The notes beneath the pieces were generated by a model. That model did not search any database. It saw nothing but the letters and a program-made list of their open reading frames with translations, and was not told where the DNA came from. A DNA stretch of 46,106 bases from an uncultured bacterium. GTDB taxonomy: Bacteria > Planctomycetota > UBA1135 > GCA-002686595. The position numbers were made by a program, and so were the translations under genes. The stretch covers positions 1 through 46,106 of the forward strand of contig CALHGQ010000190.1 of NCBI GenBank assembly GCA_938030175.1, in the 5' to 3' direction. Below are positions 17,801 to 29,100 of this stretch, piece after piece (the stretch's first letter is position 1; every line of letters begins with the position of its first letter).

Positions 17801-19141
17801 ATGAACCACGACGTCCAAATCTCGCAGCTTGGTCGCATGCGCCGGTTAGCTCCCGCCGCCGCACTCGCCTTCTTCCCATCCATTGCCTTTTCCCAGGTGT
17901 CGGGGGACGAGCGTCCCCGGCGCACCGGTCCCAGTGCGACGGCCCCAACGCTGGGTCCCGTCGGAGGCCTGCTCCAAGGAGCCGACCGGTCTTTGCCCCC
18001 GGTCCCCGTCACGTCTAGCGCCACCGGCTCGCGTCCCGTCATCCTCGTCACCGGCTATTGGCCGCCCACGAACGAAGCGGTGCGCCGGTTCAGCCAGGAC
18101 CCGGCGAAGAACCCCGGCGGCTGGGAAGGCTCAGACTGGATGGGGAGCGGCTACGACATCGTTTCGTACTTCCCGGAGTTCGCGAACCCGAACTGCAGCA
18201 ACTGCGGCGTTGGCTTCGGCGACCTAGAGGTGGACTACCAGGACACCACCGCGGACTTCGAGGTCATCACCGACCTCCACCGTCCGATCGCGATCCTGAC
18301 CCTGAGCCGCGGCTTTCCCGGCAACAGCTGGGAAGTGGAGTCCAACCAGTTCAACCGCAACGTTTGGTTCGACGACTTCATCGTCCCTCGCCAGCCGGAC
18401 ATGACGCCGCCTGACTCGTCGCTTGATGCGGACGCGCTGCGCCTCACGGCGCTTCCTACCCAGGAGATCGTGGACGCCGTGGCCGCCGCCAACGTCGGGG
18501 TCGCGCCGTACATCTGCTACACTGCCAGCGGAGGCGGCTTCCTCAGCGAGTACATCGCGTACCTCGGTGTTTGGTACCAGGCGCGCAACAACGACCCGAC
18601 GCTGCCGGACTGGTGCGTTACCGCGGGCCATGTCCACGTGGGAGTCAACGTGACCTGGCCGGCGGCTAGCGACGCGGTCGACGTCACGCTGGCGACCATC
18701 GTGGACTACGTGGACCGCGTCCGCTCCTGCCCGCCGATCGTTCCGTACTGCGAGGGCTTGCCGAACAGTGAAGGCTTCGGAGCGCAACTCTCTGCGATCG
18801 GTAGCCCGTCGATTGCGGCGGATGAGCTTGAGCTTCTCGTGCAGCGAGTGCCCCGCAACACCGCAGGCATTGCGTTCTACGGACCGTCGCGCGCGAACGC
18901 TCCCCTCGGAAACGGGCTGCTGTGCGTCGGGGGCGGACTGTACCGCCTCCCGATTCCCGGTCTTGCGAACAACGTGACCGCGATGATCTTGCCCCTCGAC
19001 TTCAGCAGCGCGCCGCTCGCGAGCGGACCCGGCACCGTCACCGCGGGCTCGACCTGGGGTATCCAGGTTTGGTATCGCGACGTTGGGCTTGGCGCGGGCA
19101 CAAACACGACGAACGCGCTCGAGATTACGTTCTGCCCCTGA
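17801..19141 (+). CDS. Secreted protein resembling pyroglutamyl-peptidase I (C15) with Cys-to-Ser at the expected nucleophile, plus recurring C-terminal domain ending TFCP
   Basis: 'VILVTGYWPPTNEAVRRF..NPGGWEGSDW', 'AILTLSRGFPGNSWEVESNQFN', 'CYTASGGGFLSEYIAYLGVWYQ', 'VTAGHVHVG' follow the C15 motif order; C-terminal 'LLCVGGGLYRL...IQVWYRD...ITFCP*'. Confidence 0.6.
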   Translation: MNHDVQISQLGRMRRLAPAAALAFFPSIAFSQVSGDERPRRTGPSATAPTLGPVGGLLQGADRSLPPVPVTSSATGSRPVILVTGYWPPTNEAVRRFSQDPAKNPGGWEGSDWMGSGYDIVSYFPEFANPNCSNCGVGFGDLEVDYQDTTADFEVITDLHRPIAILTLSRGFPGNSWEVESNQFNRNVWFDDFIVPRQPDMTPPDSSLDADALRLTALPTQEIVDAVAAANVGVAPYICYTASGGGFLSEYIAYLGVWYQARNNDPTLPDWCVTAGHVHVGVNVTWPAASDAVDVTLATIVDYVDRVRSCPPIVPYCEGLPNSEGFGAQLSAIGSPSIAADELELLVQRVPRNTAGIAFYGPSRANAPLGNGLLCVGGGLYRLPIPGLANNVTAMILPLDFSSAPLASGPGTVTAGSTWGIQVWYRDVGLGAGTNTTNALEITFCP

Positions 19142-19204
19142 GCCGACTTGGGGTAGCGAGCGGGCGAGGTTCTTCCTTGCCCACTCGCCCTTGGCCCAGG
19201 GAGC

Positions 19205-20098
19205 TCAGGTTTGGAACCGCCCGAAACCGTCTCGATGCAGGTCGACGACGAGTTCCTGCACGAGTGCATGATCCGGCCGCTCCGGAAGGGTGGATGAGCG
19301 CATGAGCTCGGGGAGCTGTGCGCTGCGGCGCTCCGCTTCCTCCACGACCTTCTCGAAGCTCCACTCGCCCTGTCGAAGGGCCAGGAGTTCCTCTGCGTCA
19401 GGTCGTTGCACGAGGACCTGACCCTCCGCGAGAATCTCGTGCCCCATGCGGAGGAGGCGGATCAGGTGCACCGCGTGCTTGGTGTCGTAGCCGTGGTCGG
19501 CCTCGAGCTTGGCCCTGGCCTCGTTGCGCTCCTTGCGCCAGGTGACGAAGTGGTTCCAGTGTTTCTGGGCGGCGTCGAAGGCCTTGCGTCGGCGCGGGTC
19601 CAGGAACTTGATCTGCCCGCGGACCACCTCGGCTCCGTACTCCATCGGGTCCGGGGCGGACGTAGGTGGGTTGGTGAGCCACTTGCGGTGACGCTCCAAC
19701 CTGCCCATCTGCGACCGCGCGTAGCCGCCGAAGCGTTCCCCTGCGAGCCGGGACATAAAGAGGCTCCTCGCGGAACGAAGGCGCTCACCCAGCTCATCCA
19801 AGTGCAGTACATGCTCGGTCGGCGTGAACAGGGTCTCGATGATATTGGGGTTCCCCTGGAGCGCCAGGCGCGCGAACTTCGCGAGGGAGTAGGTCACGTG
19901 GTCCTTGAACTCAGACTCGTGCTGCTCGAACTCGTCCAGACCGAGAAGGAAGCGCTCGGGCAGGACGCAGACGCCCCGGGAATCCTCATCGCTGTTGTCG
20001 AGGGAAATGCCGTAAGCCCGGGACCCCGTACGCACCCTAAGGATGAGGCCGGTCTCCCAGAACGCGTCTGCGTCGGAGGTCAATGGTTCGTTGGACAT
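19205..20098 (-). CDS. Predicted nucleotidyltransferase, DNA polymerase beta superfamily (COG3541-like)
   Basis: 'GSRAYGISLDNSDEDSRGVCVLP' is the GSxxYG...SDxDxxG nucleotidyltransferase signature. Confidence 0.85.
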   Translation of the reverse strand: MSNEPLTSDADAFWETGLILRVRTGSRAYGISLDNSDEDSRGVCVLPERFLLGLDEFEQHESEFKDHVTYSLAKFARLALQGNPNIIETLFTPTEHVLHLDELGERLRSARSLFMSRLAGERFGGYARSQMGRLERHRKWLTNPPTSAPDPMEYGAEVVRGQIKFLDPRRRKAFDAAQKHWNHFVTWRKERNEARAKLEADHGYDTKHAVHLIRLLRMGHEILAEGQVLVQRPDAEELLALRQGEWSFEKVVEEAERRSAQLPELMRSSTLPERPDHALVQELVVDLHRDGFGRFQT

Positions 20099-20240
20099 AG
20101 GGATCTAGCTCTCTTTCTCCCGTCGGATTCGAATGAGGTAGTCGTTGAGTTTGCCCGTCAGACGCATGTCTTGGGGCGGCGAGCACGGAGCCGATGCGGC
20201 ATGCCGCGGAACCGCGGGGCGAATCCGTGGAGACAAGAAA

Positions 20241-20272
20241 ACGCCGCTGGGCTCCGAGGAGCCCAGCGGCGT
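20241..20272 (-). terminator. Intrinsic (rho-independent) terminator for the minus-strand gene 20292..21164
   Basis: ACGCCGCTGGGCT-ccgagg-AGCCCAGCGGCGT, 13-bp perfect stem; followed on the minus strand by TTTTCTTGTCTC; about 20 bp past the stop codon. Confidence 0.93.
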
Positions 20273-20291
20273 CGTTCGATGTCCTGACGGC

Positions 20292-21164
20292 CTACACGTT
20301 GTAGATCGCGGTGTACTGGCGGGTCTTGCCGGTCTTCTTGTCGGAGAGGATCAGCGTGAACGGCTTGGCGTCGTCGTCTTCCTTCATCTCCTTGACCGAG
20401 TCGTTGGAGACGTCCTTGATGTCCTCAAGCTGGTGAACGTCTTGGTCCACGAGTTCGCCCGTCGTGATGTCGGTGAACATCACGCCTTCGCCGCTGGGGA
20501 GCGGGACGATGCCAATCATCGTGCTCTCAGGGATGTTGGTGGCCTGGAGAGTGCGCACGGGCTCCGCGGCAATGGGCTCGGCGGCGATGGGTTCGGCGGG
20601 GGCTGACTCCCTTACCGGGGGCTCCTCAGCGGCGACGTCCTCCGCGGCAACGTCCTCCGTGGCGCGCTCGACAGGCTCCGTTTCCGGGGCCTTGCGCGAC
20701 GGGACGACCGCCTGGCCAGGCTCTTCCGCAGCCAGGGCTGCGACCTTCGCGGGGTCGGCATCCACAGCGGCAGCCCGGTGCTCGATCCCGTGTTCGTTCG
20801 CGTAGGCCTCGGCGCGGGCGATGGCCTTTTTGCGCGAGCTTGCGCTGACGGCAGCCGCTGCGCGTTCGGCCGCTTCACGCTCGGCCGCGCTGGCCTGGCG
20901 GCTCGCTACGAGGCGTGCCTCGCGCTTCTTCTCGACGTTGAAGCCAATCGCGGCTCCGATTCCGGCTCCGATCACGGCGCCAACGATCGTCGACTCCGTG
21001 TCGCCGCCGGCGGCCTGACCCAGGCCCGCACCGAGCAGGCCACCAATGGCTGCGCCCGATGTAGCGTTGCAGGATCCAAGGGGTAGCACGAGCGCAGCAG
21101 CCACCGGAAGCAAGATCGGAAGACGGGCGAAGGGGCGGTTCTGGGCGGGGTGGTGGAGGCTCAT
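20292..21164 (-). CDS. Glycine-zipper lipoprotein with Ala/Glu-rich repeats
   Basis: ATG on minus at 21164, MSLHHPAQNRPFARLPILLPVAAALVLPLGSCNATSGAAIGGLLGAGLGQAAGG...; lipobox LGSC; 'EDVAAEDVAAEE', 'AEPIAAEPIAAEP' repeats. Confidence 0.8.
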   Translation of the reverse strand: MSLHHPAQNRPFARLPILLPVAAALVLPLGSCNATSGAAIGGLLGAGLGQAAGGDTESTIVGAVIGAGIGAAIGFNVEKKREARLVASRQASAAEREAAERAAAAVSASSRKKAIARAEAYANEHGIEHRAAAVDADPAKVAALAAEEPGQAVVPSRKAPETEPVERATEDVAAEDVAAEEPPVRESAPAEPIAAEPIAAEPVRTLQATNIPESTMIGIVPLPSGEGVMFTDITTGELVDQDVHQLEDIKDVSNDSVKEMKEDDDAKPFTLILSDKKTGKTRQYTAIYNV

Positions 21165-21385
21165 GAGGCTGGGGGAATGGGCATTCCTCAAAGGGTCAGG
21201 CAGGCGTGATTCCTCACGGTCCAAACAGGCAATCTTTGATCGCGGCAACAGGATAACGCACGGGCGAGTGCTGCCCACGGCTTCCTCTGCTCTTCGGTCC
21301 GATGCTGAGATCCTGAAGAGCAATTCCAGCTTCGTGTGTAGCATGGGAGCCCAACTGCCCCTGCTGGATAGACCTATGGCGCTCA

Positions 21386-24064
<2,679 letters not shown>

Positions 24065-24089
24065 CTCTCGCAGCGCACGTCGGCCAGCC

Positions 24090-26156
24090 ATGCAAGAGAT
24101 CAAAGTTCAGCTTCATTCGAACCTCGATGGGGAGGGCACCGAGCAGGTGTTCCCCGCCGGGCGGGTCGTGGTGGGGCGTCGCATGGACTGTGATCTGGTG
24201 CTTGATCCGCGGCACGCGCTCGCTTCGGGTCGGCATCTCGTCATCGAGTATGACGGCGTCAACCTCTTCGTCGAGGACCTCGACTCCACCAACGGAACGA
24301 TCGTGAACGGGGCACGGCTCACCGGTCGAGTCGCGATTGAGCCCGGTGACCGCGTGGTCATTGGAAAGGGGGGCCCGGTGCTCGCCGCCGAGCTGGTCGG
24401 GCCGCAGGTGGATCTGCTCGAAACGATCGACGGCGAAGGGCTGAACCTGGAGACGACTTTTCCGGGGACCGTGGCGATCCCCGACCCGCCTGCTCACCGC
24501 GAGGCCAAAGACAGCAACGCAACGACCAGCAGCTTCCCGAGCATCGAGGTGACAAAGCCCGCGTCGGTCGAAGGACCGCCGGCCCCGGGCGCTGCTCCGG
24601 CTCCTCGGCCGCGATCCAGCGCGCCGCCATCGAAAGTCGAGCCCGAACAGCCGCCGAAAGGCAAGTCGGAGAAGAAGCCCGTCGGTCTCCGCACCATGAG
24701 CAGCATGGTGCAGGCGGCCGCCAAGCGGGAGCGGCGACTGGCCATCGCGGTTGTGCTGCTGATCGTGGCCTTTGGCGCTGCGAGCTTCTACTTCCTGCGC
24801 CGCGAGGCGCGGGACTCGGCCGAGCTGGCTGAGATCCGAACGGAGACCGGCCGCTTGGCGGCAGACGCCTCACGGGCCAAGGCTCCTACCGATGACTTTC
24901 AGGCGGTCTTGGAGTCCGTCGCCGAGTCGGTCTACGTCGTGATCAAGCGCACCGAGCGCGAGGGGGACAGCACGCGGATCGTCGAGAGCGGCAGCGGCAC
25001 CGCGTTCTCGATTCGTCAAGGGTTCCTCGGCACGAACGGCCACGTCGCGGACCTCTTCCGTTCGCTCGCGCCGGGCGAGACGCTCATCGCGCGCTCGAAC
25101 GCGCTGCCCTCGGTGGATCTACGCATCGTAGGCGTCAAGGTCCACCCGGGATACAAGGGCTTCTCTGACCTCGTCGCGCGCATCCGTCCGTACGACAAGA
25201 GCAGCAGTGAGGTGCTGACGCTGCCCCCGGCCTACGACGTGGCGCTGTTCGAGGTCCACCCAGACGACGTACAAAAGCAAGCCGCTCCGCTGCCCCTCGC
25301 GCCGGACGAGCGCGTCTATGCGCTCCGCGCGGGCCAGCCCGTGGCGTTCGTGGGCTTCCCCGCAGAGGGATTGATACGCGGTGGAACCGACCTCGTTCGC
25401 CCCTCGGCGAAGACCGCTCTCGGTTCGATCAACCGCGTCATCGACCCGTTCTTTGGGCGGGCCGACGACGTGTCGTTGGCCCACTGCCTTGAGTACAACA
25501 TCGAGGTGGTCGGCGGCGCGAGCGGTAGCCCCATTGTGAACGCCCGCGGCGAGGTCGTGGGCCTGATCAACGCGGGCGACGTCATTTCGGAGCTGGAGAG
25601 CGGGCGCGTGGGGATCGGCGGGACGTCCTACGGTCCTCGCGCCGACACGATTCGCGCCCTCGTCGAGGGCCGCGCTGATCTTGCTTGGACCAAGCTTCGG
25701 CCGAGGATCGTGGCTCGCATGCTCCAGATCTTCCAGGACGGCAGCGGGGAGCTCGAAGAGCACGCGGATCAAGTGGGCATCAAGGTGCTAGAGATCGCGG
25801 CCGCCTCGATCGACTTGCCCACGGAAGGCCACTACAGCCGGACGTTCAGGGGCGAGGTCGAGCTGAGGAAGCCCGGCCGTCAGTACCTCGTCATCCCGTC
25901 CGGCGACAAGGGCCTGCGCGCCATCGTCGCCGTGGCGAACGGAGTCCCCATCGGCTTCCAGATGAAAGGCAGCGCCCGCGTGGACCGCGAGCGCCTCATA
26001 GATCGCTTTGACGCGAATGAACCGATCTCCACGGTCGACGTGCGTCTCATCGATCCAAACGTCGCGGGCGAGACCCTCCGCATAGAATTCCAGAGTGCCG
26101 CAGACGAGTTCTTCGAACCCGGCACCGTGTCCGTCTTCGTGCTCCGCGTGGACTGA
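24090..26156 (+). CDS. FHA domain - TM - trypsin-like (HtrA/Do-type) serine protease fusion
   Basis: FHA 'VVVGRRMDCDLVLDPRHALASGRHLVIEYDG..EDLDSTNGTIVNG'; TM 'LAIAVVLLIVAFGAASFYFL'; protease 'SGSGTAFSIRQGFLGTNGHVAD', 'AYDVALFEV', 'VVGGASGSPIVNARGEVVGLINAG'. Confidence 0.9.
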   Translation: MQEIKVQLHSNLDGEGTEQVFPAGRVVVGRRMDCDLVLDPRHALASGRHLVIEYDGVNLFVEDLDSTNGTIVNGARLTGRVAIEPGDRVVIGKGGPVLAAELVGPQVDLLETIDGEGLNLETTFPGTVAIPDPPAHREAKDSNATTSSFPSIEVTKPASVEGPPAPGAAPAPRPRSSAPPSKVEPEQPPKGKSEKKPVGLRTMSSMVQAAAKRERRLAIAVVLLIVAFGAASFYFLRREARDSAELAEIRTETGRLAADASRAKAPTDDFQAVLESVAESVYVVIKRTEREGDSTRIVESGSGTAFSIRQGFLGTNGHVADLFRSLAPGETLIARSNALPSVDLRIVGVKVHPGYKGFSDLVARIRPYDKSSSEVLTLPPAYDVALFEVHPDDVQKQAAPLPLAPDERVYALRAGQPVAFVGFPAEGLIRGGTDLVRPSAKTALGSINRVIDPFFGRADDVSLAHCLEYNIEVVGGASGSPIVNARGEVVGLINAGDVISELESGRVGIGGTSYGPRADTIRALVEGRADLAWTKLRPRIVARMLQIFQDGSGELEEHADQVGIKVLEIAAASIDLPTEGHYSRTFRGEVELRKPGRQYLVIPSGDKGLRAIVAVANGVPIGFQMKGSARVDRERLIDRFDANEPISTVDVRLIDPNVAGETLRIEFQSAADEFFEPGTVSVFVLRVD

Positions 26157-26182
26157 GCGAACTTCCGCCTTACCGAACCACT

Positions 26183-29100
26183 ATGTCTGCCTCACTCCCG
26201 GGGAGTCACGACTCCGACCCCATCGACGCGCTCGTCAGCCACGTGTGCGATCAGCTCATGGAGCCGCTTGAGCTTGAGCCGAGTAGTCTCGGGCGTTCGG
26301 TCTTTGCGCGCAAGCTGCGGGAAGCGATCCTGAACCCAGGCCTGAGCGGCGCGGAGCAAGACATCGTCGACGGGCTCTCGAACGTGAGCCAGCCAGGGGA
26401 CATGGATCGCATCCTGACGGCGCGCATCAAGCGGGCTTTGATCACGGCCTGCGAAGCGACCGGCCTCGACTCCAATGAGCTCGCGAACCGCTTCGCTCGC
26501 AACGTCGTGGTCGCACGGGGCGACGGAGTTCGTTCAACGATGCCCGACGACGCCGACTTGGACTCCCTTGGAACCCTCACGCTGACCCAGACCATCTCGG
26601 AGGAGTCGCTCGCCGCCGACGAGCTGCCCCACGTGTTCACCAATCGTGGCGGCAAGCTGGAGATCGAGCAGACCCAAGACGTCGACGTGGAAGACAAGTC
26701 GTCTCGACTGACGGACTCTTCCGCCCCGGTGGACCCGTCGCGCCCGAGCGCCACGATTTCCGCCGGTGGCTCCGAAGCCTCGGTTCCGGTCTTCGAGATG
26801 ACCGGCGCCCTTGAGGCACTCGAAGAGCACGTCCTCGAAGCGGCCCCCGTCGAAGCGAAGGCCAAGCTCGAGTCCCTCGCCCGCGGCGACGACCTGATCG
26901 ACAAGACGCTCAACGGCAAGTACCTGATCACGGGCCGACTCGGCAAGGGCGGCTTCGGCACCGTGTACCAGGCGATCGACCTCGGTTTCGCTGAGGAGCT
27001 CGGCGAGTCCAGCGGCGCCAAGGTGGCGATCAAGGTCCTGAACTCGAACATTCAGGGCAGCAAGAAGGCGATCAAGAGCTTCCTGGCGGAGGCGAACCGG
27101 CTCACGCTCCTGAGCCATCCGAACATCGTCCAGTGGATGACGTTCGACAAGACAGCCGAGGGCATCCACTACTTCGTTATGGAGTTCCTGGAGGGCCGCG
27201 AGCTGGCGGACATTCTCAAGGAGGAGAAGCAGCTTCACCCGATGCGCGTCGGCAAGATCATGCTCGACGTGCTTGCGGCGCTGCAGTGTGCCCACGAAGT
27301 CCCCGACGGGCGCGCGCTCCTGCACCTCGACCTCAAGCCCCAGAACGTCTTCATGCTCGGCGCCGCCGAGCGCGGGGCCGAAACGGCGAAGGTCATCGAC
27401 TTCGGCATCGGCCAGAACGTCAGCAATGAATTTGCGGACGTCGGACAGACCGTCGCCGAGGACACGGTGCAGGGCGAGGAACTCCTGGAGCGGACGATCT
27501 TCCCAGCGCCGCGCGGCGGGCTGTCTGAGTCGGGCACCGGCGACGCGACGCTCCCCGAGGCAGGACGTTCGCGCCCGCAGGAGTCGGAGGCGGCGACCGG
27601 GAGCCGCTTGGGCACGAGCGGCGAGGGCAAGGTCCGGCGCGCGAAGGGCGGCACCGTTCTCTATTCTTCCCCAGAGCAGTGCAAGCACCTGCGCAAGGAC
27701 AGCGACATCGAGAACCTCGACGGCCGCTCTGACATCTATTCCCTCGGGGTCGTGGGCTTCAAGGCGCTCACGGGAACCTATCCGTTCGCCAAGAAGGCGA
27801 CGTCGCTCAAGGAGGCCTACCGGCAGCACCTGGCGGAGCCCCCTCGCAAGGTGCGCGACGTCCGGCCCAAGGTGCCGCGGCGCCTCGCGGGCGTCGTCGA
27901 TCGGTGCTTGGAAAAAGACAAGGAGCGGCGTTTCCAATCGGCGGCGGAGGCCCGGGAAGCGCTAGAGCGCGCAATGCAGCCGCTCGTTTCGAAGTCGTTC
28001 CTGATTGCGGCCCCGGTGATGCTTCTGCCCCTGATCGCCCTGGCGCTCTACGCGGTGTTCAAGGCGCCGGACTACGACCAGATCAACTACGTTGAGATCG
28101 AGAGGGTGGCCGCGTCAGAGGACTTCTCCGGGGCCGCCGGAACGGCGACTCGAACGGACTCCCTCGGCGGATTCGCAGGTGGCCAAGCGCTACACCTCGC
28201 GCTCGACAACCTCGGCAGCACCGCCGCGCTTGGATTCGGTGGCAAGGAGGCGCCGAAGGGAACGCCCGAGCTCTTCCGCGGCGAGGGCCCCGATGACCCG
28301 GACGCCAAGCCCCTGGGGGATGTCATTCTCAAGGAGATGGATGGGCGCTTCGTCTTCCATGTCCTGGGGTCAGAGCCGCTGCCCCGGACGGACGTCTTTG
28401 TGCGTTGGTCCAGCGCCCTGCAGGCCACGCCGCCCTTTCGGCTGACGACGACGGCCGCGCTCCCGCGCGTGCCGGTCGAGTTCAAGCTCAAGAGTCCTGA
28501 GGGTGACGAGATCAAGCTCGACAGGGGCGAGAACCTGCTCCTTTGGGCGGATACCAGCCACTCCATCGAGGCCGAGGTGTACGGGGACCTCTCGCGCATC
28601 GCCATGGTCGGCTTCCTCGACCACGAGACGGGCGAGCGGCTGCAGCTCGCGCCCCTCTTGGCCAAGGACAAAGCAACGGTCACACTGCGCCCCAAGACGC
28701 TCCCCATGGAAGCCGCCGAGCAGGGCGTCGCGGAACGCGAGCTCCAGGTGATCATTGAAGATCGTGCTGGCCGAATCGTCCAGATGGGCGCGTCCCTGCC
28801 CGTGGCTTTCACAAAAGCCGCGTCGACGATCGAGATGGACTCCATCGAGCTCATTCGCGTCGAGAACGGTGCATCGGAGGGGCTCGCCCCCGTTCCGCTT
28901 GGGACCAGGCGAAACCAGCGGGTGCCATTGACCGGCGAAGTCGACCGCATTCAGGTGTCGGGGCGACTGTGCGAATGGGCTAACGAGCGCTCCGTGGAAG
29001 TGGAGTTCACGGGTCTTGGCAAGCCGCAGTCGGCGAAGGTGACGGACGGACGCTTCTCATTCTCTGTGCCCTACAGTGAACTCGGTGGCGGCGAGGGGGC

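Noticed and set aside
26534-27937. 467-aa antisense ORF opposite the giant kinase
   Set aside because: Opposite strand encodes unmistakable kinase motifs; the antisense product is low-complexity Arg/Leu/Gly-rich, a typical high-GC shadow ORF.
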